Source of the DNA: Trichomonas vaginalis G3
Taxonomy: Eukaryota > Parabasalia > Trichomonadida > Trichomonadidae
Length of the DNA: 64,000 nt
NCBI RefSeq assembly: GCF_026262505.1
Contig: NC_067204.1
Location: forward strand, 4,931,797-4,995,796
Direction of reading: 5' to 3'
The number at the start of each line of letters is the position of its first letter. Position 1 is the stretch's first letter. This document shows, piece by piece, positions 24,997-38,513 of the stretch. The position numbers and the translations under genes were made by a program. A model generated the notes under the pieces. It saw only the letters and a program-made list of their open reading frames with translations, did no database searches and was not told the DNA's origin.

Positions 24997-26931
24997 ATGT
25001 TTTTGTTGCTTTTTTTAGCCAATTCTCATGAATTTAGATGCATGCATAATGAGAATGAAGATTGGCTCGTTCCAAAAATAGATCCTTCTTCAATAAAGCA
25101 TCAAAAGAGAAAATTGCAAGAATCTTCATGGCAAAACATTCGTATTAAAATTGTTACAGATTTCATCACAGGTGAACTCGATGATGATCTTAAATGTAAA
25201 AGTATCGGACAACAAATTTCATGGAGATACGGCACAATTACATGTACAGAAGAAGATTTTTTAAATGCGTCACGAAAAGCGAATCTTTTAAGGACATTGG
25301 ATAATGTTAGAATATATTTAGAGAAGTTGCTTAAAGTAATACCTGTTTCAGGCCCAATTACAATGGAGACTTCTTCATCGAACTCTTTTACATACTCTCC
25401 AAAGAAAAGTTATACAGGCTATGATTTAATATTACCAGTTGTTCTTAGGAATTTCGGTAGTGATAGTCCTCTTGCAATGGCTGGCCCTACTGATTATGAT
25501 TCTGTCTATAGTCGTCCAATCAGTGGCATTGTATACTTAAATACGAAGCAAATACCAGACAATACTCAAAGCGAATCAACATGGCAACGTTGGTTCTTCC
25601 AAGTTTTAATTCATGAAATTTGTCATGCACTTGGTGTTACTGATTCAATGTTTTCTTGGTATCATCCTTATGAGAACTCACAACCATATAACAATCCAAC
25701 ATGTCAACTTACAATACACAAGAAGTCTTTCACATTCTTAACAACTCCTTATTCTCACATCTTCGCGAAGAAACGATATGGTGTTGAAACATTCTCAAAT
25801 GGAACTCACAGTTGTCCATCAGGTATCGAAATTGAAGACGGTGGCGGTTACGGAACAGCCGGTTCCCACCTTGAAGGACGTGCTTTCTATTCAGAGTTAA
25901 TGACAGGAAGTTCGATGTCTGATGCATCAGGTCCATTTGAGAGACTTACAGATGCAGTGATGGCAATATTACAAGATACAGGAAATTACAAGTGTGATTG
26001 GAGATATGCACAACCACTTGTTTGGGGTAATCCAGAATCAACAATTGGTGGCCAACCAATCAATGACTTTGCAACAGGTCCTCCATCTAAAGTTTTCCCC
26101 GATCACTACATGAAGAAACCAAATGGTGACAATCTTGGTGCCACAGGCTTCAACTTCAAGACATGGGGAAGTTGGCTTCCATTAAAAGCTGATTCTGAAA
26201 TTTCATGTCCAAGCCAATTCATTAACTATCAACAATATTGTGGTCCAGCACGTTATGAGTTTTATAATCCGTTGAAAGCAGATTTTCAATACAACAAATA
26301 TATTTTTGACTTCATCAATGTAACATATCCTTCCAATAGTTGCCCAGATGGTCAAGCAATTTTACCTGGAGCATCTGAGTATGGAAATGTATACGATGTT
26401 TGTGGAACATATAAATGCAACAAATATGATAGTTACACGATGAATGTAACTACATTTGAAAAAACAACCACAATCACATGCAATAAGAGCAATGTCGGTC
26501 AAGCATTCTATTATTATATTCCTGCCAGCTATGGTTATGTGTTAAGAGCAGCATATTGTGTCCATCCAGAAATATTCTGCAGAACAGTTAAACTTCATGA
26601 AATGAATTTTGTTGCTGATCCATTCGATCCAAATTCAGTCCAACTTCAAGATCCATATAAAACACCAACTCCAACACCAAAGCCAACACCGAATACACAA
26701 TCTTCAGGAGACTCAACATCAAGCACAAATGGATCAGGTGAATCAGGCAACAATGACTCCAAATCAAATAATGGAAAGAAAGGAATCTCATCTAAGGTGT
26801 GGATCATCGTTGGCGTCATTATCGGTGTAGTTGTTATTATCGCCCTTATTGTCACTATTATTGTTTGCAAAGCCAAAGGCAGTAAGGAAACAGCAAGCGA
26901 TGACAAAATTAATAAGGATTTCTTAGTATAA
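24997..26931 (+). CDS. GP63-like metalloprotease B, copy 2
   Basis: The encoded 644-residue protein is identical to B copy 1 when read from the first ATG (24997). It has the same zinc site, stalk, membrane helix and DFLV tail, and the TAAA stop context. Complete identity between the three B copies contrasts with the damage seen in one A copy. Either amplification is very recent or exchange keeps the copies uniform. Confidence 0.95.
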   Translation: MFLLLFLANSHEFRCMHNENEDWLVPKIDPSSIKHQKRKLQESSWQNIRIKIVTDFITGELDDDLKCKSIGQQISWRYGTITCTEEDFLNASRKANLLRTLDNVRIYLEKLLKVIPVSGPITMETSSSNSFTYSPKKSYTGYDLILPVVLRNFGSDSPLAMAGPTDYDSVYSRPISGIVYLNTKQIPDNTQSESTWQRWFFQVLIHEICHALGVTDSMFSWYHPYENSQPYNNPTCQLTIHKKSFTFLTTPYSHIFAKKRYGVETFSNGTHSCPSGIEIEDGGGYGTAGSHLEGRAFYSELMTGSSMSDASGPFERLTDAVMAILQDTGNYKCDWRYAQPLVWGNPESTIGGQPINDFATGPPSKVFPDHYMKKPNGDNLGATGFNFKTWGSWLPLKADSEISCPSQFINYQQYCGPARYEFYNPLKADFQYNKYIFDFINVTYPSNSCPDGQAILPGASEYGNVYDVCGTYKCNKYDSYTMNVTTFEKTTTITCNKSNVGQAFYYYIPASYGYVLRAAYCVHPEIFCRTVKLHEMNFVADPFDPNSVQLQDPYKTPTPTPKPTPNTQSSGDSTSSTNGSGESGNNDSKSNNGKKGISSKVWIIVGVIIGVVVIIALIVTIIVCKAKGSKETASDDKINKDFLV

Positions 26932-27652
26932 ATTTAATAATTTTTTTTTGACATGCAAGCTTTATCTCCCAATTTTCTATAATAAAAAGTTAATATTTTA
27001 TAAATCTCTGCTTAGTTCCTAACATGGCTATTATACTCTTTTGCCATTAGAATAAAGATATGTTGATATTATCGGAGCGTTTAAAGAATAAAAATTTTAA
27101 GTCTTCAATTTTGGTTTGGTTTAAGTGCTTCTATCTCTCAATCTAAAAAAGATTGTAGCTATATATACTCGCATGGACTCATGCATAGAATTAGTATATT
27201 TTCACTGAATGAAAACAAATCTATCTCCAGGAAAAAACCGAAAATTAGAGATTACAAAATTTTTTATGAACGACTAATGAAAGTCTCTAAATTTTAATTT
27301 TTATAGTATATTGCTCTAAACAATGTTTGTAAAATTTATTGATATGTAATGATTTCATGATATTGTGATATCAATGTGTTTTGAATTAAAATTTGCTTGA
27401 AAACTAATAATCTGGACAAAAGAATTGTGAAACAAAGTTTATTAATATTTTATAGAAGGATTATATAATAGAAATTGGTTATACTTACATTTTTGGTCAA
27501 TCAATTTTGAAAACAAGAAGATTTTAACGATGCTAAAATATTAAAGCTTATAAGATATTGTGCTTATTTATGATTCTTTTTTGGATGTAATTCATGAATA
27601 AAAAAATTGATATCATTCTTTTTTTTTTTCTTTAATCATTGGAGTAAATTAA
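26932..27652. other. Intergenic DNA downstream of protease B copy 2
   Basis: Same AT-rich sequence as 17859-18580 apart from a few bases in a T/A run near 27620. No gene is visible. Confidence 0.7.
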
Positions 27653-28700
27653 GGGTTTCGTTTTGCTAAAATTGTCACTTTTATAGCATATTTGTTTTTG
27701 GATGTTTTGCGAAACCAAAAAAAAACTATGATATACAATGTGTGTGTAAAGAAAATACTTTATTTACTAGTTAAAAATCATTTGGTATTGATCAAGTTAT
27801 TTTTTCTGGATAAGATATTATATGGATAATTGGATAGAAAATACAATTATATAATCTTGTACCTGGTTTAATTAAGCTAATTGTCATCAGAAACTTGTAA
27901 TTTTTATGAATTTCAGATTTTCTTTTCATTACTGCTTTTCTTAATAGGTCAAGTTCTTATTTACGTTATAAAGTATGATATTTACAAATATCAAGTTATC
28001 ATGCTTTTTGAGAAATTATGAGAAACAAACAAAAATGAAAAAGATAGGAATAGCAATGAATAGTGATGTGGGTATAGAAAATGTAAGAGATATGAATGCA
28101 AAGCAATCAGTATTTAGGACATTGACCATAGATTTCGAAAAAAAAATGCTGCATATTGAGCAAAAACTATGATTATATTATAAGGCTGTCATTTAAAGCA
28201 TAATGAAACTATTCCCTTTTCATTTTAATCGAATAAGATAGTAAAGATTTTTGAATTAGCTAGAAACTGATGAGATGTTTTCACAAATCAGATTTTTAAT
28301 CTCTATAATGCATAATTCACTCAATATCTCAATTTTGATATTGCGAGATATTTTTGCTATCGGTTTCGCAATTTTGACACAATAGCAAGAGGGTTCTATA
28401 AGCATTATTATCAACGTAGAATCTGAATATCATATCAGAAAATGTCGCAAATCTGACATTTACCCGACCAAATAGCAAAAATAATTGAATACTTTTCGCC
28501 AAAACTTTAAAAATCGATAAAAATATGAAATATAGATATTAAAGAGACTTTTTATATAATATTCATAAAGATTTTCCAAAAATATGATACCGCAAAATTA
28601 AAAAAGTGACGTCTTGAGTGGAGTCAAAGGTCGAAATTGCTAGCTAAATGTTTTTTTAGCGAAATTGCGTATTGTACGTTTTTTTCGCAAAACGAAACCC
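27653..28700 (+). mobile_element. E1 copy c
   Basis: Full E1 with GGGTTTCGTTTTGC and GCAAAACGAAACCC ends, TTAA on the left and TTAT on the right. The 65-codon ORF is intact at 27975-28172. It follows protease B copy 2 as copies a and g follow the other B genes. Confidence 0.8.
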
Positions 28701-28780
28701 TTATTTTGAATGATTAATAAATTTTATACATCAAGGTTTTCAAAAGATTACAAAACCGCATGATCAAATTTTATATATTA

Positions 28781-29719
28781 TGTTGCATGCTAAGTTCGGT
28801 CAACGATAGAAATTGAGTGAAAATTAATCGTCGAGGAAGTACGATTATGTAGTAAAAATGTGTGGGATTTTTAATATTATATATTATTTATATAAATTTT
28901 TTGAGTCATTTTTAAGAAGCACATATAATTTTTTGAATTTAAATTAAAGTAGTGTCAAACGAATTTATCACTTAATTTAATACTCAGATTTCTTAAAATT
29001 AATGAAAAAAAGGTTTTCTGAGAACTTTTGAGAATGGTTTTCAAATTCCATTATTGAAAATATATAGGTATTGTATGAAATTCAAACTCTATATTTATTA
29101 AAATTCTAAATTTTTAATAAAATAACTTTTCAGAGGAATATGATTTTGAATGGTTGATTAATAAGTATAAAAATGTCTACGATTTTAAGGAGGGAATTGT
29201 TCCTTATGAGGTATACATCATAACTATATACCTCATAAGGAACAATTCCCTCTTGATAGCTGGGAAACTTTCTCTGAATAACTTATCATTTGGAGAAAGT
29301 TTCCCAGCTATCTATTAGAAACTAAAGGCTGTGAGGCACTAATATATAATCAGTGCCTCATAGCCTTTAGTTTCTTATTAAAAACGAGAAAACTTGTTCG
29401 AAATGATAAACAATTTCGAACAAGTTTTCTCGTTTTAAGGAGGGAATTGTTCCTTATGAGGTATACATCATAACTATATACCTCATAAGGAACAATTCCC
29501 TCTTGATATCCTGGATATTTTTGAATATATTTTTTTAATTAAAGTTCTCAAAAGTATTATCAAAAGTGATTTTTAAAAAATATCTCCAATGAATTAACTA
29601 ATTAAAAGTATTATATTTTTAAAATTAAATAGTTTTTCAATTTTTTTGAAGGAATTGAGATACTTCCCACGACAATAAAATTGAGAGGTTTACATTATGA
29701 CTGATCTTAGCATGCAACA
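28781..29719. mobile_element. TIR element carrying five long hairpins
   Basis: The element starts TGTTGCATGCTAAG and ends CTTAGCATGCAACA (14-bp perfect inverted ends) and is flanked by ATTA on both sides (28777-28780, 29720-29723). The other six spacers have the empty site ATATATTATGCC. It has no ORF. Its centre is a block of five near-perfect hairpins (29190-29502). A 4-bp duplication is the simplest reading, but a 6-bp ATTATG duplication with shorter ends would also fit. Confidence 0.8.
29190..29502. repeat. Five-hairpin block (four hairpin types, first repeated)
   Basis: Hairpins, left arm / right arm: 29190-29215 / 29227-29252 (26 bp, 11-base loop); 29255-29274 / 29293-29312 (20 bp); 29317-29340 / 29352-29375 (24 bp, one G-T); 29381-29404 / 29413-29436 (24 bp, 8-base loop); 29440-29465 / 29477-29502 (copy of the first). 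The first and fifth are 250 bp apart, so the block is 1.25 copies of a four-hairpin unit. Confidence 0.95.
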
Positions 29720-30490
29720 ATTATGCCAATACTAATATTTAATCCAATTTTTCCATAAAATTTTCCATACGATAGAGATGCATTTTTTAAAGAATGACAG
29801 CACAAAAATGATGGCTCTAAGTAACAAAAAGTTTCAAGTAGCAGCGCACTCAGTATTTTTAAAGTGTTGTTTCATTTAATTAACAAGAAGTTCAAAGACG
29901 ACTTACGATTTATATCAAATTGCAAATATTTTATCGAAAAATCTCATACATGCTTAAGTTTGTTTGTAATTTGTGATTTTATGTGAACACATATGTTATT
30001 TGCATCTAGAAATTCCTTGATTAATCAGAAAATATTAATAACTCTATCTTTCATTTAACACACGCACCTAATATTCCTTTTAGGTTCAATAAACTAATCA
30101 CATTAAAATGTTCTTTATATAATATTTTTTCATTAATCCATCTGTATACTTTGATATCTTCTTGATAAATTTAAATGTTTCAATGTTAAAAATAAAATTA
30201 TTTTCATAATTAGATTCTACACGAGATCTGGACGCAAATAGCAAGATTGCTCACATAAGTTATATTATTTAATGATTTACGCTATGTAAAGAAATAATGT
30301 AAAGAAATTCACACGGTTGATTGATTAGTGTTAACCATTCATGCTATATAATATCGAATACAGATTAAAAGGTACATGTGAAGTACTTCACTATTTCAGC
30401 ATCATTTTTCGTCTTCATTTAATCTTAAAAATGAAAACCATTATTTGTTACCAATTATTGTATTATATGGGTGTTTAATTTATACCATAA

Positions 30491-31856
30491 GGGTTTCGTT
30501 TTGCGAAAAAAAACGTACAATACGCAATTTCGCTAAAAAAACATTTAGCTAGCAATTTCGACCTTTGACTCCACTCAAGACGTCACTTTTTTAATTTTGC
30601 GGTATCATATTTTTGGAAAATCTTTATGAATATTATATAAAAAGTCTCTTTAATATCTATATTTCATATTTTTATCGATTTTTAAAGTTTTGGCGAAAAG
30701 TATTCAATTATTTTTGCTATTTGGTCGGGTAAATGTCAGATTTGCGACATTTTCTGATATGATATTCGGATTCTACGTTGATAATAATGCATATAGAATA
30801 AGGGTTTCGTTTTGCTAAAATTGTCACTTTTATAGCATATTTTTTTTGGATGTTTTTGGGAAACCAAAAAAAAAAAAAAACTATGATATACAATGTGTGT
30901 GTAAAGAAAATACTTTATTTACTAGTTAAAAAATCATTTGGTATTGATCAAGTTATTTTTTCTGGATAAGATATTATATGGATAATTGGATAGAAAATAC
31001 AATTATATAATCTTGTACCTGGTTTAATTAAGCTAATTGTCATCAGAAACTTGTAATTTTTATGAATTTCAGATTTTCTTTTCATTACTGCTTTTCTTAA
31101 TAGGTCAAGTTCTTATTTACGTTATAAAGTATGATATTTACAAATATCAAGTTATCATGTTTTTTGAGAAATTATGAGAAACAAACAAAAATGAAAAAGA
31201 TAGGAATAGCAATGAATAGTGATGTGGGTATAGAAAATGTAAGAGATATGAATGCAAAGCAATCAGTATTTAGGACATTGACCATAGATTTCGAAAAAAA
31301 AATGCTGCATATTGAGCGAAAACTATGATTATATTATAAGGCTGTCATTTAAAGCATAATGAAACTATTCCCTTTTCATTTTAATCGAATAAGATAGTAA
31401 AGATTTTTGAATTAGCTAGAAACTGATGAGATGTTTTCACAAATCAGATTTTTAATCTCTATAATGCATAATTCACTCAATATCTCAATTTTGATATTGC
31501 GAGATATTTTTGCTATCGGTTTCGCAATTTTGACACAATAGCAAGAGGGTTCTATAAGCATTATTATCAACGTAGAATCTGAATATCATATCAGAAAATG
31601 TCGCAAATCTGACATTTACCCGACCAAATAGCAAAAATAATTGAATACTTTTCGCCAAAACTTTAAAAATCGATAAAAATATGAAATATAGATATTAAAG
31701 AGACTTTTTATATAATATTCATAAAGATTTTCCAAAAATATGATACCGCAAAATTAAAAAAGTGACGTCTTGAGTGGAGTCAAAGGTCGAAATTGCTAGC
31801 TAAATGTTTTTTTAGCGAAATTGCGTATTGTACGTTTTTTTCGCAAAACGAAACCC
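30491..31856. mobile_element. E1 composite copy d
   Basis: Inverted end (30491-30797) joined to full E1 (30802-31856). The left end of the E1 part is altered (TTTTTTTTGGATGTTTTTGGGAAACC), and the ORF ends IERKL rather than IEQKL. Intact 65-codon ORF at 31131-31328. Confidence 0.75.
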
Positions 31857-32704
31857 TTATTTTGAATGATTAATAAATTTTATACATCAAGGTTTTCAAA
31901 AGATTACAAAACCGCATGATCAAATTTTATATATTATGCCAATACTAATATTTAATCCAATTTTTCCATAAAATTTTCCATACGATAGAGATGCATTTTT
32001 TAAAGAATGACAGCACAAAAATGATGGCTCTAAGTAACAAAAAGTTTCAAGTAGCAGCGCACTCAGTATTTTTAAAGTGTTGTTTCATTTAATTAACAAG
32101 AAGTTCAAAGACGACTTACGATTTATATCAAATTGCAAATATTTTATCGAAAAATCTCATACATGCTTAAGTTTGTTTGTAATTTGTGATTTTATGTGAA
32201 CACATATGTTATTTGCATCTAGAAATTCCTTGATTAATCAGAAAATATTAATAACTCTATCTTTCATTTAAACACACGCACCTAATATTCCTTTTAGGTT
32301 CAATAAACTAATCACATTAAAATGTTCTTTATATAATATTTTTTCATTAATCCATCTGTATACTTTGATATCTTCTTGATAAATTTAAATGTTTCAATGT
32401 TAAAAATAAAATTATTTTCATAATTAGATTCTACACGAGATCTGGACGCAAATAGCAAGATTGCTCACATAAGTTATATTATTTAATGATTTACGCTATG
32501 TAAAGAAATAATGTAAAGAAATTCACACGGTTGATTGATTAGTGTTAACCATTCATGCTATATAATATCGAATACAGATTAAAAGGTACATGTGAAGTAC
32601 TTCACTATTTCAGCATCATTTTTCGTCTTCATTTAATCTTAAAAATGAAAACCATTATTTGTTACCAATTATTGTATTATATGGGTGTTTAATTTATACC
32701 ATAA

Positions 32705-34066
32705 GGGTTTCGTTTTGCGAAAAAAACGTACAATACGCAATTTCGCTAAAAAAACATTTAGCTAGCAATTTCGACCTTTGACTCCACTCAAGACGTCACT
32801 TTTTTAATTTTGCGGTATCATATTTTTGGAAAATCTTTATGAATATTATATAAAAAGTCTCTTTAATATCTATATTTCATATTTTTATCGATTTTTAAAG
32901 TTTTGGCGAAAAGTATTCAATTATTTTTGCTATTTGGTCGGGTAAATGTCAGATTTGCGACATTTTCTGATATGATATTCGGATTCTACGTTGATAATAA
33001 TGCATATAGAATAAGGGTTTCGTTTTGCTAAAATTGTCACTTTTATAGCATATTTGTTTTTGGATGTTTTGCGAAACCAAAAAAAAAAAACTATGATATA
33101 CAATGTGTGTGTAAAGAAAATACTTTATTTACTAGTTAAAAAATCATTTGGTATTGATCAAGTTATTTTTTCTGGATAAGATATTATATGGATAATTGGA
33201 TAGAAAATACAATTATATAATCTTGTACCTGGTTTAATTAAGCTAATTGTCATCAGAAACTTGTAATTTTTATGAATTTCAGATTTTCTTTTCATTACTG
33301 CTTTTCTTAATAGGTCAAGTTCTTATTTACGTTATAAAGTATGATATTTACAAATATCAAGTTATCATGTTTTTTGAGAAATTATGAGAAACAAACAAAA
33401 ATGAAAAAGATAGGAATAGCAATGAATAGTGATGTGGGTATAGAAAATGTAAGAGATATGAATGCAAAGCAATCAGTATTTAGGACATTGACCATAGATT
33501 TCGAAAAAAAAATGCTGCATATTGAGCAAAAACTATGATTATATTATAAGGCTGTCATTTAAAGCATAATGAAACTATTCCCTTTTCATTTTAATCGAAT
33601 AAGATAGTAAAGATTTTTGAATTAGCTAGAAACTGATGAGATGTTTTCACAAATCAGATTTTTAATCTCTATAATGCATAATTCACTCAATATCTCAATT
33701 TTGATATTGCGAGATATTTTTGCTATCGGTTTCGCAATTTTGACACAATAGCAAGAGGGTTCTATAAGCATTATTATCAACGTAGAATCTGAATATCATA
33801 TCAGAAAATGTCGCAAATCTGACATTTACCCGACCAAATAGCAAAAATAATTGAATACTTTTCGCCAAAACTTTAAAAATCGATAAAAATATGAAATATA
33901 GATATTAAAGAGACTTTTTATATAATATTCATAAAGATTTTCCAAAAATATGATACCGCAAAATTAAAAAAGTGACGTCTTGAGTGGAGTCAAAGGTCGA
34001 AATTGCTAGCTAAATGTTTTTTTAGCGAAATTGCGTATTGTACGTTTTTTTCGCAAAACGAAACCC
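32705..34066. mobile_element. E1 composite copy e
   Basis: Inverted end joined to full E1 (33015-34066), with the 65-codon ORF intact at 33341-33538. Structure as for copy b. Confidence 0.75.
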
Positions 34067-34913
34067 TTATTTTGAATGATTAATAAATTTTATACATCAA
34101 GGTTTTCAAAAGATTACAAAACCGCATGATCAAATTTTATATATTATGCCAATACTAATATTTAATCCAATTTTTCCATAAAATTTTCCATACGATAGAG
34201 ATGCATTTTTTAAAGAATGACAGCACAAAAATGATGGCTCTAAGTAACAAAAAGTTTCAAGTAGCAGCGCACTCAGTATTTTTAAAGTGTTGTTTCATTT
34301 AATTAACAAGAAGTTCAAAGACGACTTACGATTTATATCAAATTGCAAATATTTTATCGAAAAATCTCATACATGCTTAAGTTTGTTTGTAATTTGTGAT
34401 TTTATGTGAACACATATGTTATTTGCATCTAGAAATTCCTTGATTAATCAGAAAATATTAATAACTCTATCTTTCATTTAACACACGCACCTAATATTCC
34501 TTTTAGGTTCAATAAACTAATCACATTAAAATGTTCTTTATATAATATTTTTTCATTAATCCATCTGTATACTTTGATATCTTCTTGATAAATTTAAATG
34601 TTTCAATGTTAAAAATAAAATTATTTTCATAATTAGATTCTACACGAGATCTGGACGCAAATAGCAAGATTGCTCACATAAGTTATATTATTTAATGATT
34701 TACGCTATGTAAAGAAATAATGTAAAGAAATTCACACGGTTGATTGATTAGTGTTAACCATTCATGCTATATAATATCGAATACAGATTAAAAGGTACAT
34801 GTGAAGTACTTCACTATTTCAGCATCATTTTTCGTCTTCATTTAATCTTAAAAATGAAAACCATTATTTGTTACCAATTATTGTATTATATGGGTGTTTA
34901 ATTTATACCATAA

Positions 34914-36278
34914 GGGTTTCGTTTTGCGAAAAAAACGTACAATACGCAATTTCGCTAAAAAAACATTTAGCTAGCAATTTCGACCTTTGACTCCACTCAA
35001 GACGTCACTTTTTTAATTTTGCGGTATCATATTTTTGGAAAATCTTTATGAATATTATATAAAAAGTCTCTTTAATATCTATATTTCATATTTTTATCGA
35101 TTTTTAAAGTTTTGGCGAAAAGTATTCAATTATTTTTGCTATTTGGTCGGGTAAATGTCAGATTTGCGACATTTTCTGATATGATATTCGGATTCTACGT
35201 TGATAATAATGCATATAGAATAAGGGTTTCGTTTTGCTAAAATTGTCACTTTTATAGCATATTTGTTTTTGGATGTTTTGCGAAACCAAAAAAAAAAAAA
35301 AACTATGATATACAATGTGTGTGTAAAGAAAATACTTTATTTACTAGTTAAAAAATCATTTGGTATTGATCAAGTTATTTTTTCTGGATAAGATATTATA
35401 TGGATAATTGGATAGAAAATACAATTATATAATCTTGTACCTGGTTTAATTAAGCTAATTGTCATCAGAAACTTGTAATTTTTATGAATTTCAGATTTTC
35501 TTTTCATTACTGCTTTTCTTAATAGGTCAAGTTCTTATTTACGTTATAAAGTATGATATTTACAAATATCAAGTTATCATGTTTTTTGAGAAATTATGAG
35601 AAACAAACAAAAATGAAAAAGATAGGAATAGCAATGAATAGTGATGTGGGTATAGAAAATGTAAGAGATATGAATGCAAAGCAATCAGTATTTAGGACAT
35701 TGACCATAGATTTCGAAAAAAAAATGCTGCATATTGAGCAAAAACTATGATTATATTATAAGGCTGTCATTTAAAGCATAATGAAACTATTCCCTTTTCA
35801 TTTTAATCGAATAAGATAGTAAAGATTTTTGAATTAGCTAGAAACTGATGAGATGTTTTCACAAATCAGATTTTTAATCTCTATAATGCATAATTCACTC
35901 AATATCTCAATTTTGATATTGCGAGATATTTTTGCTATCGGTTTCGCAATTTTGACACAATAGCAAGAGGGTTCTATAAGCATTATTATCAACGTAGAAT
36001 CTGAATATCATATCAGAAAATGTCGCAAATCTGACATTTACCCGACCAAATAGCAAAAATAATTGAATACTTTTCGCCAAAACTTTAAAAATCGATAAAA
36101 ATATGAAATATAGATATTAAAGAGACTTTTTATATAATATTCATAAAGATTTTCCAAAAATATGATACCGCAAAATTAAAAAAGTGACGTCTTGAGTGGA
36201 GTCAAAGGTCGAAATTGCTAGCTAAATGTTTTTTTAGCGAAATTGCGTATTGTACGTTTTTTTCGCAAAACGAAACCC
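34914..36278. mobile_element. E1 composite copy f
   Basis: Inverted end joined to full E1 (35224-36278), 65-codon ORF intact at 35553-35750. It ends at TTAA next to the upstream region of protease A copy 3, as copy b does for copy 2. Confidence 0.75.
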
Positions 36279-36503
36279 TTAAGTAAATACTTATATTACT
36301 TCTTTTGCAATATGTAAAGATGATATATAATTAACCATTAAAAATTGTCATTTTTATCGGATAATTGAAATTTAAAAATAAACAAATTATAACACAAATC
36401 AATAATATATTTAATTGACAAATTATCAAGAATAATTGAATGATTATTTTTTGAAGTTTAATTGAAATTATTCAATTAAATCAATTATTTCAATTTTTTT
36501 CAA

Positions 36504-38420
36504 ATGTTTTTCTTGTTTGTTCTAGCGAATTCACACGCATTTCAATGTATGCATAATGAAAATGAGTACTGGCTTGTTCCCAAAATAGATCTTGCTTCAA
36601 TAAAGCATCAAAAGAGAAAATTAACAGAATCTTCATGGCGAAACATTCGTATTAAAATCGTCACAGACTTTATCACATGGGAACTCGATGATGAATTTAA
36701 ATGTAAGACCGTTGGGCAAACAATTTCATGGGAGCGTGGGACACATCTATGTACGGAAGATGATTTTTTAAATGCTTCACGAAGAGCGAATCTTTTAAGG
36801 ACATTGGATAATGTTAGAATATATATAGAGAAGTTACTCAAAGTGATACCCGTTACAGGATCGATTACTATGGATTCGGCTGGTTCATATACTTTTACGT
36901 ATTCTCCATTGAAAAGTTATACAGGCTATGATTTAATATTACCAGTCGTTCTTAAGAATTTCGGTGGTGATAGTCCTCTTGCAATGGCTGGTCCAACTGG
37001 TTATGAAAGAACATACAAGCGTCCAATTAGTGGAATTATATACTTAAATACAAAGAAAATTCCAGATAATACACAAAGTGAGTCAACATGGCAACGTTGG
37101 TACTTCCAAGTTTTAATTCATGAAATTTGTCATGCACTTGGTGTTACTGGTTCAATGTTTTCTTCGTATCATCCTTATGAGAACTCACAACCATATACAA
37201 TCCAACATGTCAACTTACAATACACAAGAAGTCTTTCACATTCTTAACAACTCCTTATTCTCACATCTTCGCGAAGAAACGATATGGTGTTGAAACATTC
37301 TCAAATGGAACTCACAGTTGTCCATCAGGTATCGAAATTGAAGACGGTGGTGGTGAAGGCACATCTGGTTCCCACCTTGAAGGACGTGTTTTTTACTCAG
37401 ATTTAATGACGGGAACTGTGATGTCTGATGCATCAGGGCCATTTCAACGACTTACAGATGCAGTGATGGCAATATTACAAGATACAGGAAATTACAAGTG
37501 TGATTGGAAATATGCACAACCACTTGTATGGGGTAATCCAGAATCAACAATTGGTGGCCAACCAATCAATGACTTTGCAACAGGTGTTCCGTCTAAAGTT
37601 TTCCGATCACTACATGAAGAAACCAACCGGTGACAATCTTGGTGGAACGGGTTTTGACTTCAAAACATGGGGGAGTTCGTCGAGTGTTGTGAAAGACTCT
37701 GAGATTTCATGTCCAAGTAATGACATTAAATATCAGCAATATTGTGGTCCGGCTCGTTATGAATTTTATAATCCATCAAAAGCTGATTTGCCTGCAAAGA
37801 GATATCTTTATGACTATATAAATGTTGCATATCCCCAAGATAGCTGTCCTGATGGTCAAGCAATTTTGCCTGGAGCCACTCAATTTAGCAATGTTTTTGA
37901 ATTATGTGCTCCATACAAATGTAATAAATATGATAGCTTTACACTGAACGTAACAACTCTCGGAAAAACAACTATTATAGAATGTAATAAGAGCAATGTT
38001 GGTGCAGCTTTTTCTTACGAAGTGCCTTCCTCATTTATTTCATATCCAAGAACAGCATATTGTGTTCATCCAGAAATATTCTGCAGATCAGTTAAACTTA
38101 ATGAAATGAATTTTGTTGCAGATCCATTCGATCCAAACACAGTCCAACTTCAAGATCCATATAAAACGCCATCTCCAACACCAAATACACCTGCGCTGAG
38201 CTCCCAAATAGAACCAACACCTGATCCAAATGAACCAAGTGAATCCGATGATTCTAAGTCAGATTCAGGTAAGAAAGGACTCTCAACCAAGATGTGGATC
38301 ATCATTGGTGCATCGGTTGGGGCTGTTATTCTGATAATCCTTATTGTAACCATTATTGTGTGCAAGGTCAAAGGTAGTAAAGAGACGTCCAGTGATCATG
38401 ATCAAGATTTATTTGTTTGA
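36504..38420 (+). pseudogene. GP63-like metalloprotease A, copy 3, broken by two small deletions
   Basis: The sequence is that of copies 1 and 2 except for three changes. At about 37166 Trp221 becomes Ser. At about 37196 one A is missing (CATATACAA for CATATAACAA), which shifts the frame and brings a stop at 37245-37247, about 36 residues after HEICH. At about 37603 two C are missing from a CCCC run, which returns the net frame. The region between, coding for residues ~231-366 including His290 and the Met-turn, is therefore out of frame. The product would be a 247-residue secreted fragment with HEICH but without the third zinc ligand or membrane helix. Sequencing error is a real alternative, as both indels are in short runs. 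Confidence 0.85.
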
Positions 38421-38513
38421 ATTATCTTTTTTTGACCTTTTATTTAATTTATGATGCGTTAACTAAAATGAATTATGATTTATAATAAAATATCAATTAT
38501 TTATGTCAAAACA

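Larger units (their letters stand above)
28701..36278. repeat. Three tandem 2.2-kb units
   Basis: Spacer + inverted E1 end + E1 is repeated three times with a period of 2210-2212 bp (E1 ORFs at 31131, 33341, 35553). The first spacer is enlarged by the 939-bp insertion at 28781-29719. No genes apart from the unassigned E1 ORF. Length differences are mostly in the A run near each E1 left end. Confidence 0.9.
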
